64,000 nucleotides of DNA from Gudongella sp964575895 (GTDB taxonomy: Bacteria > Bacillota > Clostridia > Tissierellales > Tissierellaceae): NCBI GenBank assembly GCA_964575895.1, contig CAZNTE010000007.1:1-64000 (forward strand). Direction: 5' to 3'. The notes beneath the pieces are model-generated. The model saw only the letters and a program-made list of their open reading frames with translations, was not told where the DNA came from and made no database searches. This document shows positions 1 through 8,529 of the stretch, in pieces (the stretch's first letter is position 1; each line of letters begins with the position of its first letter). The position numbers and the translations under genes were made by a program.

Positions 1-2
1 TG

Positions 3-92
3 ATTGCGGAGTTAATAGAACCATATAGTGGATCAGTTTACGACCCCTGTTGTGGGGGACGTGGTATAATAATGACACGAGCATGTAGTTGA
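3..92 (+). pseudogene. hsdM: Type I restriction methylase HsdM, 5' part cut off by ICE insertion
   Basis: The window opens inside an open frame reading IAELIEPYSGSVYDPCCG, the segment leading into AdoMet motif I of N6-adenine methylases (HsdM family). Host coding sequence stops at the GG of positions 54-55. The frame then runs into ICE sequence (GRGIIMTRACS) and stops at 90-92. The missing continuation, TGGFFLASYDYI, is found in the same orientation from 59711. Most of the N-terminal part lies before the window. HsdM normally modifies the recognition site of a type I restriction system; this copy cannot make an intact protein while the element is integrated. Confidence 0.8.
41..78. other. attL: left attachment site of the ICE
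   Basis: The host half-site ends in TGTTGT-GG (48-55). The element half-site follows as GGGA plus the arm CGTGGTATAATAATGACAC (60-78). Reverse-complemented, this arm matches the right-end arm at 59688-59706 in 13 of 19 positions, including the outer GTGTCA and inner CACG. Both arms are exactly 4 nt from the GG, as expected for a large-serine-recombinase attP with a 2-bp crossover. Assignment of GG as the crossover is inference from this symmetry and from the restored hsdM frame. Confidence 0.75.
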
Positions 93-207
93 GATAAATC
101 ATTGGGTTTGAAGTTCTATCCTAAATTAAAGTTGAATTAATTAGCTTGAAATATATAAAAAGATGATGGTATGTTTGAGAATTAATATATTTAGTAGAAA
201 AATTATA

Positions 208-254
208 TTGTAATTTTTGTATTAAGTATATTATATTTTTATCATATACTTAAT
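208..254 (+). promoter_or_regulatory. Putative promoter and 10-bp palindrome at ICE left end
   Basis: TTGTAA (208-213) is followed after 17 nt by TTATAT (231-236). A perfect inverted repeat, ATTAAGTATA (221-230) and TATACTTAAT (245-254), straddles the -10 box, so it could be an operator. It lies about 35 nt upstream of the first small gene. The rest of 93-288 is AT-rich with no coding frame. Confidence 0.4.
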
Positions 255-288
255 AGAGTTATAACTATATATTAAGGAGATGGTAGAT

Positions 289-483
289 ATGTTTGAGATT
301 AATTCCAAAGAGACCACAGGTTATGTCATACATAAAACAACAGATACTAATGTTTCAGTATGCAAAATTTTAAAGGAATGTTCAAGTGAGGAAGAAGCAA
401 CAGAAGACTTGGTAAGATTATTAAGTGGAAATGTAACTGAAAAACAACTTCTAAAGGAAAATAGGGAAAGAATGAAAAGGTGA
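289..483 (+). CDS. Small hypothetical ICE left-end protein
   Basis: A 64-residue acidic protein starting MFEINSKETTG. The start at 289 is preferred over the in-frame ATG at 280 because AAGGAG (274-279) is then 9 nt upstream; at 280 it would touch the start. No transmembrane segment or known motif is visible; the C-terminal part is a short helix rich in E, K and R. I do not recognise the family. It is the first gene inside attL, behind a palindrome-bearing promoter. Confidence 0.5.
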   Translation: MFEINSKETTGYVIHKTTDTNVSVCKILKECSSEEEATEDLVRLLSGNVTEKQLLKENRERMKR

Positions 484-625
484 AATAATAAAGCAATTGG
501 GTCTACTTTTAATATTTACAGGAATTGAGATTATAGGTTTTAGCTAAAATTTTTAAAAAGAGGGATTTTGATTTATATAACGAACTCTATATAACAACAT
601 TAATCATAATGGAGGTAGGTTGAAT

Positions 626-1426
626 ATGGTATTAGAGGGAACTCAAAGAATAGGTATAAAAGATATAAAATTAGAGTATGAAAAAATGTTGGAACCATTA
701 AAAGAGAGATTTTGGTCTTCTGAATTAACATCAGCGCCTATTATGGTTGGTGAGAAATATAATTCGTGTACATTTAATGGTAAACCTTTAAGGATTATGT
801 ATGTCGGAAGAGCAATGAATGGATGGGAAACTAAATGGAATGAGGGAACTACCAAGGAGTTAGTTGAACAAGTATTTTCAAATGAAATGGATATGAAGAT
901 AATATCTAAAGGGATAGCAACAGATGAAAATGGAAACCAAATTTATAACTATAATCAATCGCCATTTTGGCAACTTTGTCACCAGTTAATGAATTTATTT
1001 GGAATAGAAGAAAATTGGTCTGATTATGTTGCTTGGTCTAATTTATATAAAGTTTCACCCATGAATAGTGGGAATCCCAATAACGAACTTATCAAAAAGA
1101 CTATTAAACATTGTACCAATATATTAAGACGAGAAATTAGTCATTTAAGACCAACACATATTGTATTTGTTACAGACTCTTGGTGGTATGAGCCAGAGGG
1201 AATAGATGAAAATGCTTTTAAAGATATAATTGGAGTAGAAGTAAGTAAAGAAGAAATAAAAGATAAAGACAAAGGAGAAATTATAATATTAGGTAAAGGA
1301 ATAAGTAAAAACTTTCACTTCGAACCAAAGATTGTAATTGCCAAAAGACCTGAAGGGAAAAAAGGCACTATGAGATTTAAGGCAGATCAAATATTTAATG
1401 CATTTTTAAAACTTGAGAATAACTAA
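626..1426 (+). CDS. Cargo protein, possibly uracil-DNA glycosylase fold
   Basis: A 266-residue soluble protein; GGAGG (611-615) lies 10 nt upstream of ATG 626 (an in-frame TTG at 620 is possible). The segment LRIMYVGRAMNGWETKW near residue 55, then SPFWQLCHQLMNLFGI and AWSNLYKVSPMNSG around residues 115-150, and RPTHIVFVTDSWW, resemble the layout of uracil-DNA-glycosylase-superfamily proteins: a GR-x-MNGW loop, an N-L-x-K-x loop and a final hydrophobic strand. This is recall of family shape only, and catalytic residues cannot be assigned. It is monocistronic at the left edge, a usual place for cargo. It could equally be an uncharacterised nucleic-acid-related enzyme. Confidence 0.45.
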   Translation: MVLEGTQRIGIKDIKLEYEKMLEPLKERFWSSELTSAPIMVGEKYNSCTFNGKPLRIMYVGRAMNGWETKWNEGTTKELVEQVFSNEMDMKIISKGIATDENGNQIYNYNQSPFWQLCHQLMNLFGIEENWSDYVAWSNLYKVSPMNSGNPNNELIKKTIKHCTNILRREISHLRPTHIVFVTDSWWYEPEGIDENAFKDIIGVEVSKEEIKDKDKGEIIILGKGISKNFHFEPKIVIAKRPEGKKGTMRFKADQIFNAFLKLENN

Positions 1427-1521
1427 TTAGTGTTTCAACTTTATAATAGATAAAAACTAAACATTAACATATAATAATCCAATTTAAGAATTATTCAATA
1501 TAATAAGTCAAATAATAAGAT

Positions 1522-1550
1522 ACAGCAAGACTAGATCCTTGCTGTTTTTT
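1522..1550 (+). terminator. Hairpin terminator before the rep gene
   Basis: ACAGCAAG (1522-1529) pairs with CTTGCTGT (1538-1545) and is followed by T6. The sequence right after the T-run, AATGCCAAAA, resembles what follows other ICE terminators in this window (7040 and 53298), suggesting a shared attenuator layout. A short frame, MPKIQWREVA, begins at 1552 and its TAA overlaps the rep ATG (TAATG), but it has no visible ribosome binding site. Confidence 0.65.
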
Positions 1551-1583
1551 AATGCCAAAAATCCAATGGAGGGAGGTAGCATA

Positions 1584-2504
1584 ATGTCAGCAAATAACTT
1601 CAACTACTATCATGGGAGAGAATCAGAACAATTTACATTCTTTAGAATACCAAAAGTATTATATACAGATCCAATATTTAAGAATATATCATCTGATGCA
1701 AAAGTTCTCTATGGAATACTCCTAGATAGAATGGAATTATCAATGAAGAATAATTGGGTTGATGAAAACAGCAGGGTTTATATTTATTTTACAATAGAAA
1801 ATATCATGGAAATAATGGGATGGGGAAATAAAAAGTCAGTAAAAGTTTTAGCAGAATTAGATACAGAAAAAGGAATTGGGCTAATAGAAAAACAAAGACA
1901 GGGGCAGGGAAAGCCAACTAAAATATATGTGAAAAACTTTATTGTGAATAACCTTCCAGGAATGGCAAAAGGAAATTTTAAGGAGTGTCAAAAGGACAAT
2001 TCAAGAAATGAAGAAAAGACATCTCAAGAAGTGTCGAAAGGACAAGGTAATAATACTAATATTAATAATACTGATTATAGTGATACTAATCTAATCCTAT
2101 CTCCTAAAGAAAGAGGAAATGTAGATGGATTAGATATGGAACAAATAAATCTTGCAGATAAGTATAGAAAGATAATCTGGGAGAATGTTGAGTATGACCA
2201 CTATAAGCAATATAGAAGATACGATTTAGATAACATAGATAATATTGTGGAACTTATGGTAGATGTATGCGTATTAGAATCTGGTACCGTCCCCATAAAT
2301 GGAAATAAAATACCCGTAGAAATTGTTAAGAGTAGATTTCTAAAATTAAATTCTAGCCATATCGAATATATTATGAATAGTCTAGAAGAAAATCCATCTG
2401 AAATAAGGAATATTAGGAACTATTTACTTACAACCATATATAATTCAGTAAATACTATGGATCAATACTATAGAGGTTTGGTTAATTACCATAATAACCG
2501 CTAA
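1584..2504 (+). CDS. Replication initiator protein, RepA_N/DUF6017 family
   Basis: A 306-residue protein; ATG 1584 follows an excellent GGAGGGAGG. The N-terminal domain (about residues 5-110: FFRIPKVLYTDPIF, SSDAKVLYGILLDRM) is the RepA_N winged-helix fold of Gram-positive plasmid and ICE initiators. A variable linker follows. The C-terminal domain (about residues 185-300: DLDNIDNIVELMVDV, IPVEIVKSRFLKLN, NIRNYLLTTIYNS) is the DUF6017 type. It probably allows autonomous replication of the excised circle. It heads the transfer gene cluster, behind a terminator that would have to be read through or bypassed by a local promoter. Confidence 0.85.
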   Translation: MSANNFNYYHGRESEQFTFFRIPKVLYTDPIFKNISSDAKVLYGILLDRMELSMKNNWVDENSRVYIYFTIENIMEIMGWGNKKSVKVLAELDTEKGIGLIEKQRQGQGKPTKIYVKNFIVNNLPGMAKGNFKECQKDNSRNEEKTSQEVSKGQGNNTNINNTDYSDTNLILSPKERGNVDGLDMEQINLADKYRKIIWENVEYDHYKQYRRYDLDNIDNIVELMVDVCVLESGTVPINGNKIPVEIVKSRFLKLNSSHIEYIMNSLEENPSEIRNIRNYLLTTIYNSVNTMDQYYRGLVNYHNNR

Positions 2505-2537
2505 AGAGTTTAAATATAGACACAGGAGGGGATAAAA

Positions 2538-3020
2538 TTGCAAGAAGAGGTAACTGATAAATCAATAGCTTTTGTAAGTAGAAATAGTAAAATGACAGCT
2601 TCCATTCTAAAAGAACTTATAAAACTTTATTTAAGGGATAGGGAGAAGCAGAAGATAAGTAAGGGACATGATATTAAAAAGAAAAAGGTATCTCTAAAGG
2701 AATTATCAAAGAAATATGATGGGTTAAAGAGTATTGAAATAAATGAAAATAATATTAAAGGATTTGAGAAGATAGCCAGAAAATATAGTATAGAATATGC
2801 CCTAAAGAAGGATAAAACAACAGAGCCACCAACATATATAGTCTTTTTTAAGGGGAAGGATACCGATGTGTTAGATACTGCCTTTAAAGAATTCATAGGC
2901 AATGAAATGGATAAGGATAAAAGACCGTCTTTAAAACAAGCACTCACAAAGATGAAGGAGCTTGCAGGATTAATCAATAAGGATAAGGTTAAAAATAAAC
3001 AACAGGAGAAAAGCCTATGA
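2538..3020 (+). CDS. pcfB: PcfB-like conjugation accessory protein (DUF3801)
   Basis: A 160-residue basic protein; TTG 2538 with AGGAGGGG upstream. It has the family pattern of an N-terminal helix (SIAFVSRNSKMTASILKELIKLYL), a central K-rich stretch and a C-terminal SLKQALTKMKELAG helix. PcfB proteins recruit the relaxosome to the coupling ATPase, which fits its 4-bp overlap with the following virD4 gene. It acts in the cytoplasm. Confidence 0.8.
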   Translation: MQEEVTDKSIAFVSRNSKMTASILKELIKLYLRDREKQKISKGHDIKKKKVSLKELSKKYDGLKSIEINENNIKGFEKIARKYSIEYALKKDKTTEPPTYIVFFKGKDTDVLDTAFKEFIGNEMDKDKRPSLKQALTKMKELAGLINKDKVKNKQQEKSL

Positions 3021-4921
3021 AGAAGGTAATCAAAAAAATCAAAGAAGATATTAAATATGAATACTCGCTAATAGATAGAAAGAAGTTATTGTTAAATACA
3101 TTACCATATCTTTTTATCTATTATCTTTTTAATAGGATAGGAGTCCTCTATAGGTGGCTAAAAACTGATAACTTATTTATAACTATATACCAAATACTTC
3201 TTAACATAGACAGGTTATTCAAATTGTCATTGCCTAGCTTCAATTATAAAGATATTATATTTGGAATTGTAGGGTCTATGGGCGTATACCTAATAGTTTA
3301 TTCCAAAGGCAAAAATGCCAAGAAATATAGAAAAGGTATAGAATATGGTTCTGCAAGATGGGGTAATGCCAAGGATATTAGGCCATATATAGATCCAATT
3401 TATGAAGAAAACATATTGCTGACCCAATCAGAAAGATTAATGATGAATGGTAGACCGAAAAATCCAAAGTATGCGAGGAATAAAAATGTAATGGTAATAG
3501 GTGGTTCAGGGTCTGGAAAGACTAGGTTCTATGTAAAACCAAATTTAATGCAAATGCACTCATCCTATGTAGTAACAGATCCAAAAGGTACTATACTCTT
3601 AGAATGTGGGAAACTTCTAGAAAGGGGTGCACCTAAGAAAAAACTTGATAAGAATGGAAGGGAAATCAAGGATAAGAAGGGCAGAAGTATTTATGTAAAA
3701 GATAAGAATGGCAAGATAGTTTATGAATCTTATAAAATTAAAGTTCTAAATACAATTAACTTTAAGAAATCTATGCATTACAATCCCTTTGAATATATAA
3801 AGTCTGAAAAAGATATATTAAAATTAGTAAATACAATAATAGCTAACACCAAAGGAGAAGGGGAAAAAGCAGGAGAAGATTTCTGGGTAAAGGCTGAAAA
3901 ATTATATTATACAGCCCTGATAGGATATATTTATTATATGGCACCAAAAGAGGAACAAAATTTTAATACACTCCTAGAAATGATAAATGCTTCCGAAGCT
4001 AGGGAAGACGATGAAAACTTTAAAAATCCAGTTGATTTACTTTTTGATGCCTTAGAAGAAACTGAACCAGAGCATTTTGCCCTTAGACAGTATAAAAAAT
4101 ACAAATTAGCAGCTGGTAAAACAGCTAAATCTATATTAATTTCCTGTGGAGCAAGACTAGCACCGTTTGATATACAGGAGTTAAGAGAACTAATGGAATA
4201 TGATGAGATGGAATTAGACACATTAGGAGATAGGAAGACAGCCCTGTTTATTATAATATCTGATACAGATGATACTTTTAACTTTATAGTTGCTATGATG
4301 TACACCCAATTATTTAATTTATTATGTGATAAGGCTGATGATATCTACAATGGGAGACTACCTATTCATGTGAGGTTTTTACTAGATGAGTTTGCGAATA
4401 TAGGACAAATACCTAAGTTTGAGAAACTAATAGCAACAATCCGTTCAAGGGAAATTTCTGCAAGTATTGTACTACAAGCTCAATCGCAATTAAAAGCTAT
4501 TTATAAAGATAATGCAGATACTATTATAGGAAACTGCGATACAACATTATTCTTAGGTGGAAAAGAAAAAACAACATTAAAAGAGATTTCAGAAGTGTTG
4601 GGGAAGGAAACTATAGATTTATACAATCAATCTGAAAACAGGGGCAGGGAAAAATCCTACGGTACTAACTATCAAAAACTGGGTAAAGAATTAATGTCCC
4701 AAGATGAAATAGCAGTAATGGATAGTGGAAAATGCATATTACAACTTAGAGGGGTAAGGCCATTCCTATCAGATAAATTCGATATTACTAAGCATAAGAA
4801 TTATAAATATTTATCAGATTATGACGAAAAGCATATTTATAATATTGAGAAAGCCTTAGATTCAGAATTAAGATTTAAAAGAAATGAAGTAATAGAGGTA
4901 TATGAAGAGTTAAATAAGTAA
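3017..4921 (+). CDS. virD4: VirD4/TraG-type conjugative coupling ATPase
   Basis: A 634-residue type IV coupling protein that moves the relaxase-DNA complex to the secretion channel. N-terminal membrane segments lie in about residues 25-100. Walker A GGSGSGKT is at 162-169. Walker B is LLDEF with D457-E458, followed by the hallmark ANIGQIPKFEKLIATIRSRE and an arginine-rich IRSREISASIVLQAQSQL. Length is typical of the Firmicute TraG/PcfC family. It starts inside the end of pcfB, so translation is probably coupled. Confidence 0.93.
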   Translation: MKKVIKKIKEDIKYEYSLIDRKKLLLNTLPYLFIYYLFNRIGVLYRWLKTDNLFITIYQILLNIDRLFKLSLPSFNYKDIIFGIVGSMGVYLIVYSKGKNAKKYRKGIEYGSARWGNAKDIRPYIDPIYEENILLTQSERLMMNGRPKNPKYARNKNVMVIGGSGSGKTRFYVKPNLMQMHSSYVVTDPKGTILLECGKLLERGAPKKKLDKNGREIKDKKGRSIYVKDKNGKIVYESYKIKVLNTINFKKSMHYNPFEYIKSEKDILKLVNTIIANTKGEGEKAGEDFWVKAEKLYYTALIGYIYYMAPKEEQNFNTLLEMINASEAREDDENFKNPVDLLFDALEETEPEHFALRQYKKYKLAAGKTAKSILISCGARLAPFDIQELRELMEYDEMELDTLGDRKTALFIIISDTDDTFNFIVAMMYTQLFNLLCDKADDIYNGRLPIHVRFLLDEFANIGQIPKFEKLIATIRSREISASIVLQAQSQLKAIYKDNADTIIGNCDTTLFLGGKEKTTLKEISEVLGKETIDLYNQSENRGREKSYGTNYQKLGKELMSQDEIAVMDSGKCILQLRGVRPFLSDKFDITKHKNYKYLSDYDEKHIYNIEKALDSELRFKRNEVIEVYEELNK

Positions 4922-4962
4922 TCTATCAGGACTTTGCAACGTGGTTTGACAAAATCCGAATT

Positions 4963-5004
4963 AATGGAAAAACCATTGACTTAATTTAATGAATAGGATA
5001 AAAT
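4963..5004 (+). promoter_or_regulatory. Promoter with -35 inverted repeat for the ImmA-type pair
   Basis: TTGACT (4976-4981), 17 nt, TAAAAT (4999-5004) is a strong sigma-A-type promoter. A perfect inverted repeat AATGG-AAAAA-CCATT (4963-4977) runs into the -35 box and is a plausible operator for the XRE protein encoded two genes on. Because the -10 box lies downstream of ATG 4989, transcripts from here cannot use that start, supporting TTG 5046. Confidence 0.6.
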
Positions 5005-5045
5005 ATTATACAATAAGTACAACTGATAGAAAGGATGTGTTTGAC

Positions 5046-5765
5046 TTGAATAAGGTTTTAGAGAAAATAGTTTATTCTATTGTACAGGCCATTGAAGCAG
5101 ATTTACCCGATAAGATTACTCAAATGGATCTAGAAACGGATAATTATGTAAGGGTTATCAAAGGAGACTTAATAAATACGAGATTAAAAGAAATGTTATT
5201 GGAACCTAATTACCATATTCACCCATTTAGTAAAGGTGGATGGAAAGGGCGCATGATAATTGACAAGAATAATTCCAATATCTTTAGTATAACCAGTATG
5301 GATAATTTATCAAGAATCCCTAAGGTTAAGGATAGGAGAATACCCCACTATATGCAAAGTTGTCTTAATATAATTAACAAGATGGTAGAAGCCCCTAAAC
5401 AGATTAGTCTTATTGACTTAGGTAGTGAATTTTTAGAAGAAGATTATTTAGATGATTACAATAAATTATTTAACAATATAGATATTGATTTAGATGGATT
5501 TACTTATTACATTTTAACATATGAGCATAAATATAATAAGATTATTAATGTTCAGCTACATCTATTGAATAAAGACTTTCAAGAAGTAGATATTAAATCA
5601 TTAAATGAATTTATAAGGCCTGATTTTGCAAGTCTTACAGAAGGTACAATTTTAAATGAAAATATAACAGAAGAACCAGATAAAGAAACTATAAAGGAAT
5701 TTTTATCCCCTAAAAAAGGTATAAAACCAAAACCAAGGGTAATTAAGGAGGAGAAAAATGCCTGA
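5046..5765 (+). CDS. Partner protein of an XRE-ImmA module (DUF5986-like)
   Basis: A 239-residue soluble protein. The longer reading from ATG 4989 lacks a ribosome binding site and overlaps the promoter, whereas TTG 5046 has AAGG at 5031-5034. The N-terminus (LNKVLEKIVYSIVQAIEADL) and the core HPFSKGGWKGRMIIDKNN suggest the uncharacterised family I remember as DUF5986; the name is uncertain. It is followed after 26 nt by an XRE-metallopeptidase gene, the pair layout of Xre/COG2856 toxin-antitoxin-like or stress-switch modules. No catalytic residues can be assigned. Confidence 0.6.
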   Translation: MNKVLEKIVYSIVQAIEADLPDKITQMDLETDNYVRVIKGDLINTRLKEMLLEPNYHIHPFSKGGWKGRMIIDKNNSNIFSITSMDNLSRIPKVKDRRIPHYMQSCLNIINKMVEAPKQISLIDLGSEFLEEDYLDDYNKLFNNIDIDLDGFTYYILTYEHKYNKIINVQLHLLNKDFQEVDIKSLNEFIRPDFASLTEGTILNENITEEPDKETIKEFLSPKKGIKPKPRVIKEEKNA

Positions 5766-5791
5766 TAATTTATATAATCAGGAGTGATATT

Positions 5792-6991
5792 ATGGAAAAA
5801 GACAAGTTTAATGGTGAGAGATTAAAAACAGCTCGCTTATATAGAGGACTGACATTAGCAGAATTGGGAAAAAATATTAATATAAGTAAACAACTACTAT
5901 CACTATATGAAAATGGACATAATTCACCTGATTTTGCAAAGGTTAAAGATATGTCTAAGGAACTTTATTTCCCTATAGATTATTTTTATCAGCAGGATAA
6001 ACTTAAGGATATTTCCGAGTCTACTTATTTTAGATCACTAACTACCACATCAAAGAAAAGTAGGATTTCACAGATAATTAAAGCTCAGCATATAGCAACG
6101 ATTTATGATATTTTATATAGATATATTCAATTTCCAGGGTCAAACATTCCAGAGTTTGAATTTGAAGGAAGTAACAATTCTTATGATAGCAATAATATAA
6201 TGGATGCTAACAGGATAGAAGATATATCTCTAGAACTAAGAAGACTTTGGGGATTAGAATCACAGCCAATTGAAAACTTACAATACGAGATGGAAAAGAA
6301 CGGGGTAGTAATAACAGGATTTAATGCTGGTGATGAGAGAATAGATGCTTTTAGCCAAAGGACAAATATAAATAAAGATGTAGTTTTTATTGTTGTTCTT
6401 TCTATTGGACAAAAACCTGAAGGAAGAATAAATTTCGATATGGCACATGAACTAGGGCATATATTATTACATCCATGGACTGAGGATTTAGAGACTCTTT
6501 CTAATGACGAGTTTAGAGCCCGTGAAAGTCAAGCTAATATTTTTGCAAGTTCATTTTTATTGCCTAGAGATAGCTTTAGAGAGGATATAAAATTATATCC
6601 TACAGATTTGGATTATTATCTTTATCTTAAGAAAAAATGGAAATGTTCTGCACAGGCAATGATTTATAGAACACATCAATTAGGTATTATTTCATCAAAC
6701 CAGTATCAATACTTAATGAAGCAGGTGTCCCAAAGAGGCTGGAGGAAGAAGGAACCAGGAGATATTCCATACTTATTAAATGAAAATATATTTCAGGGTT
6801 CAATAGACATTTTAATTGAGAATGAAATAATGACTGCAAAGGAATTTATTGAAGAATTATCAGTTAATTCAATTTCATTATATAGGGATGAAGTTGAAAA
6901 TTTACTAAATTTAAGGAAAGGAACATTAGATTATAAGGAAGATAATGTAATACAACTAAGACCATTAAAGTTAAATACATCAAATAATTAA
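5792..6991 (+). CDS. XRE family regulator fused to ImmA/IrrE metallopeptidase
   Basis: A 399-residue protein; ATG 5792 with AGGAGTG. Residues 6-70 form a Cro/C1 helix-turn-helix (LAELGKNINISKQLLSLYENG). The zinc-peptidase domain carries HELGH at 219-223, with a likely third ligand in ESQANIFASSFLLP about 25 residues later. Such COG2856 proteins cleave or sense a partner and regulate their own promoter. It shares a transcript with the preceding gene, and the AATGG/CCATT repeat at 4963-4977 is a candidate target. A 13-bp hairpin terminator follows at once. The module interrupts the usual virD4-maff2 order, so it looks like inserted cargo. Confidence 0.85.
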   Translation: MEKDKFNGERLKTARLYRGLTLAELGKNINISKQLLSLYENGHNSPDFAKVKDMSKELYFPIDYFYQQDKLKDISESTYFRSLTTTSKKSRISQIIKAQHIATIYDILYRYIQFPGSNIPEFEFEGSNNSYDSNNIMDANRIEDISLELRRLWGLESQPIENLQYEMEKNGVVITGFNAGDERIDAFSQRTNINKDVVFIVVLSIGQKPEGRINFDMAHELGHILLHPWTEDLETLSNDEFRARESQANIFASSFLLPRDSFREDIKLYPTDLDYYLYLKKKWKCSAQAMIYRTHQLGIISSNQYQYLMKQVSQRGWRKKEPGDIPYLLNENIFQGSIDILIENEIMTAKEFIEELSVNSISLYRDEVENLLNLRKGTLDYKEDNVIQLRPLKLNTSNN

Positions 6992-7004
6992 ATATAATCA
7001 TAAT

Positions 7005-7037
7005 AAGTAGTAAGTTTTAAGCAAACTTACTACTTTC
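7005..7037 (+). terminator. Terminator after the XRE-ImmA module
   Basis: AAGTAGTAAGTTT (7005-7017) and AAACTTACTACTT (7023-7035) form a perfect 13-bp stem with a 5-nt loop and a short T-run. It is followed by TAATGCC, like the terminators before rep and before the sigma-like gene. Confidence 0.65.
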
Positions 7038-7048
7038 CTAATGCCATC

Positions 7049-7100
7049 AAGCAGAAGTCGTATAGATAGCTCGAGATATCTATATAGCTTCTGCTTTTTA
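7049..7100 (+). terminator. Attenuator-like hairpin before maff2
   Basis: AAGCAGAAG (7049-7057) pairs with CTTCTGCTT (7088-7096) and runs into T5. Inside, TATAGATA pairs with TATCTATA. It sits about 40 nt before maff2, so the T4SS operon must either be transcribed through it or start just after it. Confidence 0.6.
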
Positions 7101-7139
7101 TATATAAAAAAATAAAACAAATTATAGGAGGAAGAATAA

Positions 7140-7352
7140 ATGGAATTTTTTAATAGTGCTATAACAACACTAAGTACTTTGGTAGTAGCATTGGGTGCAG
7201 GGCTTGGAGCATGGGGAGTTATTAACCTACTAGAAGGATATGGTAATGATAACCCAGGAGCAAAATCACAGGGTATTAAGCAACTCATGGCTGGCGGTGG
7301 CGTGGTGCTTATAGGTATTAACCTGATCCCATTATTATCAGGTCTATTCTAA
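7140..7352 (+). CDS. Maff2 family membrane protein
   Basis: A 70-residue protein with AGGAGG upstream of ATG 7140. It has two hydrophobic segments (about 4-28 and 47-69) separated by LLEGYGNDNPGAKSQGIKQ, the signature of the Maff2 family that always precedes the VirB6-like gene in Tn1549-type elements. It probably corresponds to a small pilin- or VirB2-like channel component in the membrane. It abuts the next gene (stop 7352, start 7353). Confidence 0.88.
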   Translation: MEFFNSAITTLSTLVVALGAGLGAWGVINLLEGYGNDNPGAKSQGIKQLMAGGGVVLIGINLIPLLSGLF

Positions 7353-8222
7353 ATGAATGGAATATTTGAAAAGCTTACTGAGTATATCCAAGAGATATTA
7401 CTAGGTGTAATTGAAGGCAACTTAATCAATATGTTTACAGATGTAAATGAAAAGGTAGGAACTATTGCAATGGAGGTTGGAAAAACTCCCAAAGGGTGGA
7501 ATAATAGCATATTTGGCATGATTAGATCATTGTCGGATACGGTTATTATTCCCATTGCGGGAATAGTAATTACCTTTGTTCTATGCTATGAACTAATATC
7601 CATGATAATAGATAAAAATAATCTTCATGATATAGATACATGGATTTTCTTTAAGTGGATATTTAAATCAATGATAGCTATATACTTGGTTACCCATACC
7701 TTTGATATTATAATGGCTATCTTTGATGTGGCACAAAATATGGTATCAAGTGCCTCAGGGGTAATAGATGTAGAAGCTAATATTGATATCACAACATCAG
7801 TTGCCAGTATGATTGCAGAACTGGAGGAAAAGGGACTAGCAGAATTAATTGGCATATCTCTTGAAACAACAGTGGTCAAATTTATTATGGATGGATTGTC
7901 TATCCTAATCACCGTCATTTTATATGGCCGTATGATTGAGATTTATTTAGTAAGTTCAGTAGGACCTGTTCCTTTAGCCACTATGACCAATAGAGAATGG
8001 GGGCAGGTAGGTAATAATTATTTAAAAGGTATATTAGCCTTAGGATTCCAAGGTTTTTTCATAATGGTATGTGTAGGAATATATGCAGTATTAGTTAAAA
8101 CAATTACTGTAACTGATAACATTCATACCAGTATATTCATGATTTTATCCTATACTATACTATTGGCATTTAGTTTATTTAAAACAGGAAGCCTTGCAAA
8201 ATCAGTGCTTAATGCACATTAA
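7353..8222 (+). CDS. VirB6/TrbL-like conjugative membrane protein
   Basis: A 289-residue polytopic membrane protein with about six hydrophobic segments (e.g. VIIPIAGIVITFVLCYELI, IYLVTHTFDIIMAIFDVA and ILALGFQGFFIMVCVGIYAV). The family motif PVPLATMTNREWGQVGNNYLKG is clear. It is the inner-membrane channel core of the T4SS in Gram-positive ICEs. It directly follows maff2 and is followed by a small membrane-anchored protein and PrgI, the normal order. Confidence 0.85.
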   Translation: MNGIFEKLTEYIQEILLGVIEGNLINMFTDVNEKVGTIAMEVGKTPKGWNNSIFGMIRSLSDTVIIPIAGIVITFVLCYELISMIIDKNNLHDIDTWIFFKWIFKSMIAIYLVTHTFDIIMAIFDVAQNMVSSASGVIDVEANIDITTSVASMIAELEEKGLAELIGISLETTVVKFIMDGLSILITVILYGRMIEIYLVSSVGPVPLATMTNREWGQVGNNYLKGILALGFQGFFIMVCVGIYAVLVKTITVTDNIHTSIFMILSYTILLAFSLFKTGSLAKSVLNAH

Positions 8223-8239
8223 ATGGGAAGGAGATTACA

Positions 8240-8527
8240 ATGAAAAAAATTAAAGATAAAGATATAAAAATATTAAAAGGTGTAGGAGTTGGTGGGATTG
8301 GATTATTAATTTTATATAATTTAGATATAAATAAAAGATTAAATAGGCTATCCAAGTCATTTATGAGACTTGGAAACATAATAGCAGAAGTTGAGGAGGA
8401 AAGGCAAGGGCATGAATTTAAGTCTAATTTAAGAATGGAACTATTAGAAGACCTGGTTAAGGATATTTATATAAATGATATTGAGATTTATGATGACTTT
8501 GAAAAAATAGATGGGGAGGAGATCTAA
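8240..8527 (+). CDS. Small membrane-anchored T4SS operon protein
   Basis: A 95-residue protein with GGGAAGGAG upstream. One hydrophobic segment (residues 11-26, LKGVGVGGIGLLILYN) is followed by a basic and then acidic helical tail. The family is not recognised. It lies between the VirB6-like gene and PrgI, with 17-nt and 2-nt gaps, so it is translated as part of the secretion operon. Confidence 0.65.
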   Translation: MKKIKDKDIKILKGVGVGGIGLLILYNLDINKRLNRLSKSFMRLGNIIAEVEEERQGHEFKSNLRMELLEDLVKDIYINDIEIYDDFEKIDGEEI

Positions 8528-8529
8528 AT

